DNA of 64,000 nucleotides, taken from Sphingorhabdus sp. SMR4y. Its GTDB lineage: Bacteria; Pseudomonadota; Alphaproteobacteria; Sphingomonadales; Sphingomonadaceae. Positions 40,130 to 49,135 of the stretch are shown piece by piece (the stretch's first letter is position 1; the number at the start of each line of letters is the position of its first letter). Below the pieces are notes generated by a model, which saw only the letters and a program-made list of their open reading frames with translations, was not told where the DNA came from and ran no database searches. Both the position numbers and the translations under genes were made by a program. The stretch lies in NCBI RefSeq assembly GCF_002218195.1, contig NZ_CP022336.1:2041001-2105000 (forward strand). The letters run 5' to 3'.

Positions 40130-42910
40130 CTATTTTTTCATGCTGTCCCGGAGCGCCGCCAACTCGGCGAAGGCACCGCCGGCGGTGGCAAGAACCGGCT
40201 CCGGTTTGCGCTTGGCCGGTGCACCCCTGTTCTTTTTCTGATGCTTTTCACGGGGTCTGGACGGGTTCTGGTTCTTCTTGCGAGCCATGCCTTTCCATCG
40301 CCAATATTGCACAACGGCTGCCTGCTCTTGTGGCTCGGGCGCGGCGGCGGTGCTTTTTTCCTCTGTTTTGACCTCCGTCACTTCAGCCTCGCCTTGCAGA
40401 GCTTCGCTCACGACGGGCTTCTCCGCTTCTGTCCCGGCTTCTGCAGCATCCGCTACATCTGATGCAGTGTCGGCGGCGACAGGCGTTTCGACCGGTGTCG
40501 GCTTGTCATTGGTCTTAACAAACCCTGCCAGACCGAGCAGTGCTTCATGGCAGGCTTGGGAGAGCCCGAGAGACGTTGCCAGAGCCGAGTCCACAGCAAA
40601 TACCGCGTCCTGCTTTCGCGCTTCATGAGCCTGCTTGACCAGTCGTTCGACCATGTCGACGCGGACATATTCATCGGCAATCTTGCGAAAGCCGAGGCGC
40701 GCGGCGTGACCGGCAGAAGCAAATGTTCCCTGCTTCAGATGCACGGCATTGTCCGGTGCCTGTTCGATCATCGGCTCTTCGTCATAGGCCGCAAACAGGG
40801 CCGTCCGCCAGAGCACGGCGCCGGGCTTCATCAGCGCGTGATGGAAAATATCGAGCGCTCCGAAGACAAGACCGGCGCGGCGCGCATGGCCGCGCATGTC
40901 ATTGTCCAGCGCGCGCACGGCCTGGTCGATTTCCCGGCGCGAGAGGATTCCCCCTGCGTCGACAATCTGCGCGAACAGCGCACGCACCGCTGCCGGTGTT
41001 TCCTGCTCGTTTGCGAGCGCGTCGATGGATACCAGCCCCTGCAAATGCTTTGCCTTCATCGCATCGACCCAGACCTTGACCCGGTCCATGACCTTCTGGC
41101 TGTCTTCGGGCGTCATGTCCTTGATCGAGCGTTCGAACCTGATCTCGGGCTGAAGCAGGGTCTTGCCCTTGGCCAGAACCGCCAGCCGGCTGTCGCCCCA
41201 GAGAATCGCCGGCTGTCCGGCGGCATCGGGCACCAGCTTCAGGACGGAGTCCGGGGCCTTGGCAAGAGCGTCTGCATTGTCCGTCATAATCCGTCCCAAA
41301 TATCTTTCTGCCGCAGCCAGCAGCATTTTTCGATCTTCTCTCCGGCTATCGGATGGCACGACAAATTGAAAGCCCTTGAGTGTTCCTATTTCCTGTCCCT
41401 CGACCAGGACCTTGCCTTCGTCATCGACAACGACATCCTGATGCAACATATCTTTCAGCAGACCGCGCATCAACACCCGTGTCCGCTTGTCGACAAAACG
41501 CTGGGTCAACTGGCTGTGCATCGCGTCGCTCAGCCGGGATTCCAGCGCGCGGGTGCGGTCAACCATCGCTTCGGGCTGTTCCACCCAGCGGGATTTCTGC
41601 GCGATATAACTCCAGCTGCGCGCGGCCGCGATCCGCGCGCCCAATGTAGCGATATCGCCCTGGACATTTTCCAGCCGCGCAATTTCCTGCGCCATGCTCG
41701 CGTGGGGAATACGGCCGGACCCGCTGGCAAGATGCGGCCAGAGAGAGGCGACAAAGCGAGCCTGGTGATCGGCGCCGACCTTTCTGAAATCCGGTATCGA
41801 AGCCGCCTCCCAGAGCAACCGGATCTTGTCGGGTGATCGCGCGAGATCGGCCACTGCCTGATCCTGCGCCAGCCGCTTCAAAACCGCGAGATCGACCGCT
41901 TCGGGTGCCGCGTGCAGCCGCCGGCCCTGGGGGACCTCTTCGAGCGACCGGACCAGACGGTCGAGTGAACCGAAATCCGGCTCCGCATTGCGCCAATAGA
42001 GCCATTCCAGCCTCGGGAAATGATGCGACTCAAGATTCTCGATATCTTCGGGCTGCAGTTCGTCCGAACTGGCGAGACCGGTCAGCACGCCGAAGCTGCC
42101 GTCTTTCTGGTGACGACCGGCGCGCCCGGCGATCTGCCCGATTTCGGCCAGGGTGAGCCGCCGGCGCCGGCGTCCGTCAAATTTCTTCAGCGCGGCAAAA
42201 GCCACATGGGTCACATCGAGATTGAGCCCCATCCCGATTGCGTCGGTGGCCACGAGATAATCGACCTCGCCGTCCTGATACATTTTGACCTGGGCATTGC
42301 GAGTCTGGGGCGACAGGCTGCCCATCACGATCGCCGCCCCTCCGTGCTGGCGCCGCAGCATTTCGGCGATTGCATAGACATCTTCCAGCGAAAAGGCGAC
42401 GATCGCCGATCGCCGGGGCAGCCGGGACAATTTGCGAGGCCCGGCATAGCTGAGAGTGGAAAACCGCGGCCGGGTGACAATTTCGGCATCTGGCAGCAAG
42501 GCCTCGATCAGCGGCCGCAGACTTTCCGATCCCAAGATCATGGTCTCCTCGCGACCCCGCGCGTGCAGCATCCGGTCGGTAAAAATATGGCCGCGTTCGG
42601 GATCGATGCCGATTTGTGCCTCGTCGATCGCAACAAAGGCAAATTCCCGGTTCATCGGCATCGCTTCCGCCGTGCACAGAAACCATTGCGCATCTTTCGG
42701 GATGATCTTTTCCTCGCCGGTGACCAGCGCAACCCGATTGGCCCCCTTGAGCGCGACGACCCGGTCATAGACCTCGCGCGCCAGCAAGCGCAGCGGGAAG
42801 CCGATCATCCCGCTCGAATGGGCACACATGCGTTCGATGGCAAGATGGGTTTTGCCGGTATTGGTCGGGCCGAGAACGGCGACAAGAGACGACTGTGAGA
42901 ACGGGGACAT
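40130..42910 (-). CDS. Suv3-like SF2 RNA/DNA helicase
   Basis: 926 residues. Walker A is AVLGPTNTGKTHLAIERM, motif II is IDEAQIG (DEAQ type), motif V is VDYLVATDAIGMGLNLDVTH and motif VI QIAGRAGRHQ, all as in mitochondrial SUV3 helicases. The C-terminal 100 residues are low-complexity: an acidic Ala/Thr/Glu stretch and then a basic tail (MARKKNQNPSRPREKHQKKN). In mitochondria Suv3 works in the RNA degradosome; a role in RNA turnover is inferred. I chose the ATG at 42910; GTG codons lie 9 and 12 bases earlier. Divergent from the M23 peptidase. Confidence 0.92.
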   Translation of the reverse strand: MSPFSQSSLVAVLGPTNTGKTHLAIERMCAHSSGMIGFPLRLLAREVYDRVVALKGANRVALVTGEEKIIPKDAQWFLCTAEAMPMNREFAFVAIDEAQIGIDPERGHIFTDRMLHARGREETMILGSESLRPLIEALLPDAEIVTRPRFSTLSYAGPRKLSRLPRRSAIVAFSLEDVYAIAEMLRRQHGGAAIVMGSLSPQTRNAQVKMYQDGEVDYLVATDAIGMGLNLDVTHVAFAALKKFDGRRRRRLTLAEIGQIAGRAGRHQKDGSFGVLTGLASSDELQPEDIENLESHHFPRLEWLYWRNAEPDFGSLDRLVRSLEEVPQGRRLHAAPEAVDLAVLKRLAQDQAVADLARSPDKIRLLWEAASIPDFRKVGADHQARFVASLWPHLASGSGRIPHASMAQEIARLENVQGDIATLGARIAAARSWSYIAQKSRWVEQPEAMVDRTRALESRLSDAMHSQLTQRFVDKRTRVLMRGLLKDMLHQDVVVDDEGKVLVEGQEIGTLKGFQFVVPSDSRREDRKMLLAAAERYLGRIMTDNADALAKAPDSVLKLVPDAAGQPAILWGDSRLAVLAKGKTLLQPEIRFERSIKDMTPEDSQKVMDRVKVWVDAMKAKHLQGLVSIDALANEQETPAAVRALFAQIVDAGGILSRREIDQAVRALDNDMRGHARRAGLVFGALDIFHHALMKPGAVLWRTALFAAYDEEPMIEQAPDNAVHLKQGTFASAGHAARLGFRKIADEYVRVDMVERLVKQAHEARKQDAVFAVDSALATSLGLSQACHEALLGLAGFVKTNDKPTPVETPVAADTASDVADAAEAGTEAEKPVVSEALQGEAEVTEVKTEEKSTAAAPEPQEQAAVVQYWRWKGMARKKNQNPSRPREKHQKKNRGAPAKRKPEPVLATAGGAFAELAALRDSMKK

Positions 42911-43031
42911 TGACGACACCACAGCCGATCAGGCCCACAGTTGCAAGAGGCTTGGCACAAAAAGCGCGGGCACCGACCGGATAACCTTGATTTTACACGA
43001 TTCACCGCATGTAAACGGCCTGTAGGCCGGC

Positions 43032-43047
43032 TTAATTTGACTTTAAC
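43032..43047 (+). promoter_or_regulatory. CtrA-type box upstream of M23 peptidase
   Basis: TTAA-TTTGACT-TTAAC matches the CtrA consensus TTAA-N7-TTAAC exactly, 44 bases before the start codon. CtrA is the alphaproteobacterial cell-cycle regulator that controls many envelope and division genes. The match also contains TTGACT, which could serve as a -35 element. Confidence 0.6.
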
Positions 43048-43090
43048 CAAGTTCCTGCACAGTGGTTTCTCATATATAGGATGCAAAGTC

Positions 43091-44686
43091 ATGAATTTGC
43101 GTCACCAAGGGGTTGGTTTGTTCAAGAGTATCGACGATATCAACATGCAAGTTCAGGGGGCTGCTGCCGTTGCAGCACATCCCCTTGCCGCATCGTCAGC
43201 CGAACCGAAGCCTGCCAGTGAAAAATTTGCCCAATGGCGCGAATATCTCTCCGAGCTGGACTGGGTGCCCGATCTGGGCATGGACATTGGCAGCCCGACC
43301 TGGTTCCGTGGCCTGATAACGCTGACAGCGCTCTGCGGCTTTGCGATCAGTGCCCTTCCCGATTTTGGTCCGATTGCAGGACATCGCCCCGATCCGCTGA
43401 GCGGCTATCGCGCCGATCAGGCCCGCTCGCAAATGATTGCGCCTCTGGCCTATGGCTCCGACACCGGCATCAGGATGGCGGCAACCGACGCCGTCCGGCC
43501 GCTAGCGGAAAGTCCCGAGCGGCCTTCGATCGAACTGGTCGCGACGCTCGGCCGCGGCGACAGCCTCCGCCGCGTCCTGCAGCGCGCGGGGGTCGCCAGC
43601 ACTGATGCCACGCAGGCTAATGATCTGATCGGCAGAGCGGTTCCGCTCGGCGACATCAAGCCGGGCACCAGAATTGATGTGATACTTGGACGTCGCCCGG
43701 CAAAAAACCAGGCACGGCCGCTCGACCAGCTGGCGTTTCGCGCCCGCTTTGACCTCAATCTCGAAATAGTGCGTGACGGCAACCGGCTGAAGCTCAACCG
43801 CAAACCGATCCTGGTCGATGATACGCCGCTGCGGATCAAGGGCACCGTCGGTTCGAGCCTCTATCGCTCGGCACGCGCCGCGGGCGCACCGGCCGATGCG
43901 GTGCAGAAATATCTTCAGGTCATCGGCTCCAAATTATCGGTTTCGCGCGACATACGCGCGACCGACGAATTTGATATCATCCTTTCCTACCGTCGTGCCG
44001 AAACCGGCGAAGTGGAAGTGGGTGATCTGGTCTATGCCGGCCTCGAACGCGGTGGCAAGCCGAAGGCGCAATTGCTGAAATGGGAGAGCGGCGGCCGGAC
44101 CAACTGGTTCGAGGCGTCGGGCGTCGGCCAGTCAAGCGGCGAACTGGCGCGACCGACCAACGGGCGGATCACCTCCAATTACGGTATGCGCCGCCATCCG
44201 ATCCTGCGCTACAAGCGCATGCATAGCGGGCTGGACTTCGGCGGCGGCTATGGTGCACCGATTTATGCGGTCACCGATGGAACAGTGATATATTCCGGTC
44301 GCAAGGGCGGCTTCGGCAATTATGTCAAACTGCAACATGGCGGTGGTCTGGCGTCGGGCTATGCGCATATGAGCCGGATTGCGGTGAGCAACGGACGGCG
44401 CGTGCGCAAGGGCCAGATCATCGGCTATATCGGCTCGACCGGCCTTTCGACCGGCCCGCACCTTCACTATGAACTGTATCGCGGCGGCCGGGCGATCAAC
44501 CCGCGGTCGGTCAAATTCGTCGAACGGGCGCAACTGGGTGGCAGGGAATTGCGCCGTTTCAAGGGCACGCTGCAGGAATTGCAGAAAGTAGCGCCGGGCG
44601 CAGCCCTCACCCCGATGAAAAGCGCTTCGGTTCAAAGCGAGCCCGAACGCGAGATCAGCCGGCTGATCAAACCGCTCAAGAGCTAG
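43091..44686 (+). CDS. M23 family metallopeptidase (LytM/peptidoglycan DD-endopeptidase type)
   Basis: 531 residues. One membrane segment (GLITLTALCGFAISALPDFG, residues about 76-95) anchors it, a middle region resembles OapA/LysM-like domains (LVATLGRGDSLRRVLQRAGV), and the C-terminal LytM domain has the zinc motifs KRMHSGLDFGGGYG (His, Asp) and GPHLHYELYRGG (HxH). It hydrolyses peptidoglycan cross-links or activates amidases in the periplasm. AGGA precedes the ATG at 43091. The upstream frame continues to 42941 but over the helicase promoter. A CtrA-type box points to cell-cycle control. Confidence 0.9.
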   Translation: MNLRHQGVGLFKSIDDINMQVQGAAAVAAHPLAASSAEPKPASEKFAQWREYLSELDWVPDLGMDIGSPTWFRGLITLTALCGFAISALPDFGPIAGHRPDPLSGYRADQARSQMIAPLAYGSDTGIRMAATDAVRPLAESPERPSIELVATLGRGDSLRRVLQRAGVASTDATQANDLIGRAVPLGDIKPGTRIDVILGRRPAKNQARPLDQLAFRARFDLNLEIVRDGNRLKLNRKPILVDDTPLRIKGTVGSSLYRSARAAGAPADAVQKYLQVIGSKLSVSRDIRATDEFDIILSYRRAETGEVEVGDLVYAGLERGGKPKAQLLKWESGGRTNWFEASGVGQSSGELARPTNGRITSNYGMRRHPILRYKRMHSGLDFGGGYGAPIYAVTDGTVIYSGRKGGFGNYVKLQHGGGLASGYAHMSRIAVSNGRRVRKGQIIGYIGSTGLSTGPHLHYELYRGGRAINPRSVKFVERAQLGGRELRRFKGTLQELQKVAPGAALTPMKSASVQSEPEREISRLIKPLKS

Positions 44687-44757
44687 GCCGGCCTTTCGTC
44701 GCCGGAACTTTCACAGAAGAGTTGAGCGCCGCTTCCGGCTGGTCTAAGCCTCTTGCC

Positions 44758-45759
44758 ATGTCACAGAAAGCCTCTTTCCCGCACAGCCGATTGCGCCGCA
44801 CCCGTACCTATGGCTGGAGCAGGGACATGGTCCGCGAGACGCATCTCTCGCCATCCGATCTGATCTGGCCGCTGTTCATCACCGAAGGCTCCGGCGTGGA
44901 AGAGCCGGTCGCCGCCCTGCCCGGCGTGTCACGCTGGTCGGTCGACGGTATTATTGAACGGGCGAAAGAAGCCCGCGACCTCGGCATTCCCTGCCTCGCC
45001 CTGTTTCCCAACACACCAGCGGACAAGCGTAGCGACGACGGCAGGGAAGCGCTCAACCCCGACAATCTGATGTGCCGGGCCAGCAGAGCGGTGAAAGACG
45101 CGCTGGGCGACGACATCGGCATTCTCACCGATGTCGCGCTCGATCCCTATACCAGCCATGGCCAGGACGGGCTACTCGACGACAAGGGCTATGTCGAAAA
45201 TGACCGCACGCTCGACGTGCTGACCAAGCAGGCACTCAATCAGGCCAATGCCGGAGCCGATATTATCGCACCGTCCGACATGATGGACGGCCGTGTCGGC
45301 GCAATCCGCAATGTGCTGGAACTGGCGCATCACCACAATGTCCAGATCATGGCCTATTCGGCCAAATATGCGAGCGCCTTTTACGGCCCGTTCCGCGATG
45401 CCGTGGGTTCGGGAGGGCTGCTGAAAGGCGACAAGAAAACCTATCAGATGGATCCGGCCAACAGCGACGAGGCGATTCGCGAAATTGCCTTTGATATTGC
45501 CGAGGGCGCCGATAGCGTCATGGTCAAGCCGGGCCTCGCCTATCTCGACATCATCTATCGCGCCAAGTCGGAATTTAACGTACCCGTCTTCGCCTATCAG
45601 GTGTCGGGAGAATATGCGCTGATCAAGGTCGGTGCCGAAGCCGGCGTCGGCGATCACGACGCGCTGATGATGGAGAAACTGGTCGCGTTCAAGCGGGCGG
45701 GATGCTCCGGAATCCTTACCTATTTCGCCGCCGATGCGGCGCGTTTGCTGAATGGCTGA
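44758..45759 (+). CDS. hemB: Delta-aminolevulinic acid dehydratase (porphobilinogen synthase)
   Basis: 333 residues. It joins two 5-aminolevulinates to porphobilinogen in haem and related biosynthesis. Both active-site lysines are visible: IMAYSAKYASAFYGPF and SVMVKPGLAYLDII (Schiff base). The metal site reads DVALDPYTSHGQDG, with Asp instead of the zinc-binding Cys, so it is the magnesium-type enzyme. I chose the ATG at 44758 (MSQKASFP); the upstream TTG at 44722 is unlikely. The stop overlaps the GNAT gene by 8 bases. Confidence 0.97.
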   Translation: MSQKASFPHSRLRRTRTYGWSRDMVRETHLSPSDLIWPLFITEGSGVEEPVAALPGVSRWSVDGIIERAKEARDLGIPCLALFPNTPADKRSDDGREALNPDNLMCRASRAVKDALGDDIGILTDVALDPYTSHGQDGLLDDKGYVENDRTLDVLTKQALNQANAGADIIAPSDMMDGRVGAIRNVLELAHHHNVQIMAYSAKYASAFYGPFRDAVGSGGLLKGDKKTYQMDPANSDEAIREIAFDIAEGADSVMVKPGLAYLDIIYRAKSEFNVPVFAYQVSGEYALIKVGAEAGVGDHDALMMEKLVAFKRAGCSGILTYFAADAARLLNG

Positions 45760-46321
45760 AAAGGCCGGTGATCTCGTTCTGGAAACCGACCGGCTGATCC
45801 TCCGCAAATGGCGCGCGAGTGATATCGAACCGTTCATGGAGCATCTCAACACCCGCAATGTGATGCGCTGGCTCGGCGGGGTGCAGAATCGCGAGAAATT
45901 TGATGCGGCCATGGAGCGCATCGCAGGCTATGATCGCAATTTCGGGCACACTTTCTGGATCGTCGAGCGCAAGTCCGACGGGGCAATTTTAGGCTTTTGC
46001 GGTCTGAAACGCGTCAATGCGCCGCAACCCAAACTGACCGCCGCGCACGAAATCGGCTGGCGTCTGCGCGAGGATGCATGGGGCAAAGGCTATGCAAAGG
46101 AAGCCGCAACGGCTTGCCTGGACGCGGCCTTCACTCGCTGGAACGCCCCCTATGTGGTCGCCCTGACCGTTGCTGGCAACGAGCCGAGCTGGGGCTTGAT
46201 GAAACGGTTGGGCATGGTCCATTGTCCGGAGCTGGATTTTCACGATCCCAATTATGGCCCGGAACTGAATCCGACCATCGTCTACAAAATCACCGCTAAA
46301 GAATGGAGCGCGCGAATATGA
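45752..46321 (+). CDS. GNAT family N-acetyltransferase (RimJ/RimL type)
   Basis: 189 residues. The start LVLETDRLILRKWRASDIEP is the typical RimJ/RimL-like N-terminus, and the acetyl-CoA site is IGWRLREDAWGKGYAKEAAT. Substrates of this class are N-terminal amino groups of ribosomal proteins or small amines. The start lies inside the end of hemB and the stop overlaps the next start (ATGA), so hemB, this gene and the carbonic-anhydrase-like gene are coupled. Confidence 0.9.
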   Translation: MAEKAGDLVLETDRLILRKWRASDIEPFMEHLNTRNVMRWLGGVQNREKFDAAMERIAGYDRNFGHTFWIVERKSDGAILGFCGLKRVNAPQPKLTAAHEIGWRLREDAWGKGYAKEAATACLDAAFTRWNAPYVVALTVAGNEPSWGLMKRLGMVHCPELDFHDPNYGPELNPTIVYKITAKEWSARI

Positions 46322-46872
46322 CCCGACCCTTGATCCTGCCATTCAACGGCAAGAGCCCGAAAATCCACCCCAGCGCCTTCATTGCTCCGGGCTGCAAGAT
46401 TATCGGCGATGTCGAAATCGGTCCCGAATCGAGCGTCTGGTATAATTGCGTGATTCGCGCCGACGTGAATTTCATCCGGATCGGTGCGCGCAGCAATATC
46501 CAGGACGGCACCACCATCCATTGCGACAGCGCGACGCCCGCCACGCCCAATGGCAACCCGACGATCATCGGCGACGATGTTCTGGTCGGTCATATGGTGA
46601 TGCTGCATGGTGCGACTCTGGAAGACCGTGCTTTTGTCGGCCTCAGCACGACGGTCATGGATGGCTGTGTGATCGAGGGCGACGCAATGCTCGCCGCTGG
46701 CGCGACACTGACCCCGAACAAGCGAATCCCGTCCGGGCAGCTGTGGGCCGGGTCACCCGCCAAATATATGCGCGACCTGTCCGAGCCGGCCATTGCCGGA
46801 ATGCGCATGGGCGTTGCTCACTATGTGGAAAATGCCAAGGCGCACAAGGCGGCGATCGACGATCTGGTCTAA
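46318..46872 (+). CDS. Gamma-class carbonic anhydrase-like protein
   Basis: 184 residues, left-handed beta-helix with hexapeptide repeats. SSVWYNCVIRADVNFIRIGA and RSNIQDGTTIHCD give the conserved Arg/Asp and the first metal His; DVLVGHMVMLHGATLEDRAF has the other two His. Such proteins are carbonic anhydrases or assembly factors; metal ligands are complete, activity is not proven. I chose the ATG at 46318, after AATGGAGC, overlapping the GNAT stop. The end overlaps a convergent lipoprotein gene by 4 bases. Confidence 0.93.
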   Translation: MTRPLILPFNGKSPKIHPSAFIAPGCKIIGDVEIGPESSVWYNCVIRADVNFIRIGARSNIQDGTTIHCDSATPATPNGNPTIIGDDVLVGHMVMLHGATLEDRAFVGLSTTVMDGCVIEGDAMLAAGATLTPNKRIPSGQLWAGSPAKYMRDLSEPAIAGMRMGVAHYVENAKAHKAAIDDLV

Positions 46873-47384
46873 CGCAGAAGGTCCTTCATCGCCTCTATCT
46901 CGGCCTGCTGCCGGTTTACTTGCGCCAACACAAGGTCGCGTTGCGCACCGATGATCGCGGTACCACCCGATTCGTCTGCTGCCGCTTGCTGTTCGAGCTG
47001 CTCCCGGTATAGCGCATCGATATCGGCCAGCGCCTCGACCGACGGACTGCGTTCTATTTCCAGCGCGGCCAGTTCCATATGCGCGACCACCCAGGCCTCG
47101 CTCGATTGCGCGGCGCCGCGGGCCGCATTCACCAGTTTCTTGACCGCCGGAAGCCTGACCCGATATTTTATGTCCGCTGCCCTGCTGCTGGCCACTGCGG
47201 CACCCAGCCTGGCCTGCATATCCGCTGGCAGCGCGGAAATGGCGGTAGCCGGAGCAGGCGCTTCGCCCGTCACCGGGGCATTCTCATAGGGACGCTCCAG
47301 CAGCGAAGGAAAATCGCCGTCCTGCATCGCGCACCCGGACAGCATGAGGGTGATAATCGTCACCAGAGCAGGGAGTTTTTTCAT
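46869..47384 (-). CDS. Lipoprotein with predicted helical/coiled-coil body
   Basis: 171 residues. The signal peptide ends in lipobox LSGC (Cys18). After an Ala/Pro linker there are long amphipathic helices (MQARLGAAVASSRAADIKYR, VLAQVNRQQAEIEAMKDLLR), suggesting a coiled coil in the periplasm. I recognise no family. It is convergent with and overlaps the gamma carbonic anhydrase gene by 4 bases. Confidence 0.75.
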   Translation of the reverse strand: MKKLPALVTIITLMLSGCAMQDGDFPSLLERPYENAPVTGEAPAPATAISALPADMQARLGAAVASSRAADIKYRVRLPAVKKLVNAARGAAQSSEAWVVAHMELAALEIERSPSVEALADIDALYREQLEQQAAADESGGTAIIGAQRDLVLAQVNRQQAEIEAMKDLLR

Positions 47385-47601
47385 TGCCCTGTCTTTACGA
47401 GAGGCTTATCCGCTCTGCAACGGCGAATCTCCAGGCACGAAATGGAGCATTGCCGGGTCACATTGAATAGCCAAAATCGCCTTAAGCCGGTTGACAGTGC
47501 CAGTCCCATCGGTTAGCTGCCCACTCTTTCCAGCGTGAGCCGAGAGACTCGCGTTAACGGCCTTGTGCGCTGGAACCATAAATTTGAAACGGAAAATAGC
47601 C

Positions 47602-48102
47602 ATGTTCGCAATTGTGCGCACCGGCGGCAAACAATATCGGGTTGCCGCAGGAGATATTATCGCAGTCGAAAAATTAGCTGGTGAAGCTGGTGATTCGGTA
47701 ACACTCGACGACGTTCTGCTTGCCGGTGACGGTGACGACATCAAGGACGTCAAGGGTCTGACCGTTGCCGCCGAGATCGTCGCCCAGGAAAAAGGCGAGA
47801 AGGTCATCATCTTCAAGAAGCGCCGCCGGCATAATTACCGCCGCAAAAACGGCCATCGCCAGCAGCATACCGTGCTGAAAATCAGCGCGATCGGTTCTGA
47901 AAAAGCACCGAAGAAAGCCGCTGCCAAAAAGGAAGCTGCTCCGGCTGAAGACAAGCCTGCCGCGGAAGCAAAGGCTGCTCCGGCCAAGAAAGCACCAGCG
48001 AAAAAGGCTGCTGCAAAGACCGAAACCAAACCAGCTGCGGCCAAGAAGGCTCCAGCAAAGAAGCCAGCCGCCAAAAAGCCGGCTGCGAAGAAAGAGGACT
48101 AA
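47602..48102 (+). CDS. rplU: Large-subunit ribosomal protein bL21 with Lys/Ala-rich tail
   Basis: 166 residues against the usual 103. The first 100 residues are ordinary L21 ([20 protein letters not shown] and [26 protein letters not shown]). The last 65 residues are a histone-H1-like tail of PAKKA/AAKK repeats. L21 is an early 23S rRNA-binding protein. I chose the ATG at 47602, as the longer frame adds 13 residues not in the family. rpmA follows after 3 bases, the standard rplU-rpmA unit. Confidence 0.96.
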   Translation: MFAIVRTGGKQYRVAAGDIIAVEKLAGEAGDSVTLDDVLLAGDGDDIKDVKGLTVAAEIVAQEKGEKVIIFKKRRRHNYRRKNGHRQQHTVLKISAIGSEKAPKKAAAKKEAAPAEDKPAAEAKAAPAKKAPAKKAAAKTETKPAAAKKAPAKKPAAKKPAAKKED

Positions 48103-48105
48103 ACC

Positions 48106-48375
48106 ATGGCACATAAAAAAGCAGGTGGTTCATCCCGCAACGGGCGCGATTCAGAAGGCCGTCGCCTGGGCGTAAAAAAATTCGGCAGCGAAGCTGTTGT
48201 CGCCGGTAACATCATCATCCGCCAGCGCGGAACGAAGACCCACGCGGGTCGCAATGTCGGCATGGGCAAGGACCACACATTGTTTGCGCTCATTGACGGC
48301 AAGGTGGAATTCCACAAGGGCAAGCTCGGTCGCAAATATGTGTCCGTCGACGCCATGGCAGAAGCCGCAGAATAA
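48106..48375 (+). CDS. rpmA: Large-subunit ribosomal protein bL27
   Basis: 89 residues. [20 protein letters not shown] is the conserved peptide whose N-terminal end reaches the peptidyl-transferase centre; [20 protein letters not shown] follows. No cleaved leader is present. The gene begins 3 bases after rplU and is followed by a terminator. Confidence 0.98.
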   Translation: MAHKKAGGSSRNGRDSEGRRLGVKKFGSEAVVAGNIIIRQRGTKTHAGRNVGMGKDHTLFALIDGKVEFHKGKLGRKYVSVDAMAEAAE

Positions 48376-48443
48376 CCGGATAATCAACAAAGGGTTATCC
48401 ACCAGAGGGATGACCCGGCAGGTTCCACAGAACCGGCAATTTC

Positions 48444-48472
48444 AGGGAGAGGGTCATCCTCTCCCTTTTTTT
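48444..48472 (+). terminator. Rho-independent terminator after rplU-rpmA
   Basis: AGGGAGAGG and CCTCTCCCT form a 9-bp stem around a 5-base loop, followed by seven T. Confidence 0.9.
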
Positions 48473-48572
48473 ATGTCTCCCTGTCATTGCGTCACGATCT
48501 TGTAACGGCGCCGCTCTAGCGGACTCATCATTCAAGTCGGGGGCGTTGCGAATATGATGATGGAGAGTCCCG

Positions 48573-49127
48573 ATGTTTGCCGTAACACCAAGATTGCTTT
48601 TAAGGCCCGGCTGGCCCGAAGATGGGGACAGCCTGTATGCTGCGATCAATGACGAGGCGGTTATCCGCAATCTGGCGCGCGCGCCCTGGCCGTACAGCCG
48701 CGACGATGCTGCACAGTTTCTGGCAACGCACCGGCCCGCCATCCATCCCAATTTCCTGATCTTCAGCCGCAATGGTCAGGCACCAGTGCTGCTGGGCTGC
48801 ATCGGATTCGGCGACCAGGACGACGGACATCTCGAACTGGGCTACTGGATTGCCCGAGACCACTGGGGCCGCGGTTACGCGACCGAGGCTGGCCAGGCGG
48901 TTCTTGATATCGCCCGCAGCCTTGGTCACCAAGAGATCAGAGCCGAGCATTTTACCGACAATCCCGCTTCGGGAAAGGTGCTGAGAAAACTGGGCTTCAG
49001 ACCGACGGGCCGTTCCGTTCCGCGCTATTCAAAGGGCAGAGGGCTGGCAGCCGATGCCATTCAGTTCACCCTGTCGCTTTCGGAAGATGACATGGCGGAT
49101 GATATCATGCGAGACATCGCTGCCTAG
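48573..49127 (+). CDS. GNAT family N-acetyltransferase
   Basis: 184 residues. RLLLRPGWPEDGDSLYAAIN opens the RimL-like fold, and the acetyl-CoA loop is GYWIARDHWGRGYATEAGQA; KVLRKLGFRPTG is the typical end of the domain. TGGAGAG precedes the ATG. It is a monocistronic gene between the rpmA terminator and a convergent gene. Substrate unknown. Confidence 0.9.
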   Translation: MFAVTPRLLLRPGWPEDGDSLYAAINDEAVIRNLARAPWPYSRDDAAQFLATHRPAIHPNFLIFSRNGQAPVLLGCIGFGDQDDGHLELGYWIARDHWGRGYATEAGQAVLDIARSLGHQEIRAEHFTDNPASGKVLRKLGFRPTGRSVPRYSKGRGLAADAIQFTLSLSEDDMADDIMRDIAA

Positions 49128-49135
49128 CAGCGGCC

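Noticed and set aside
40547-41836. A 429-codon plus-strand frame opposite the helicase
   Set aside because: Antisense shadow; the helicase motifs are complete on the minus strand.
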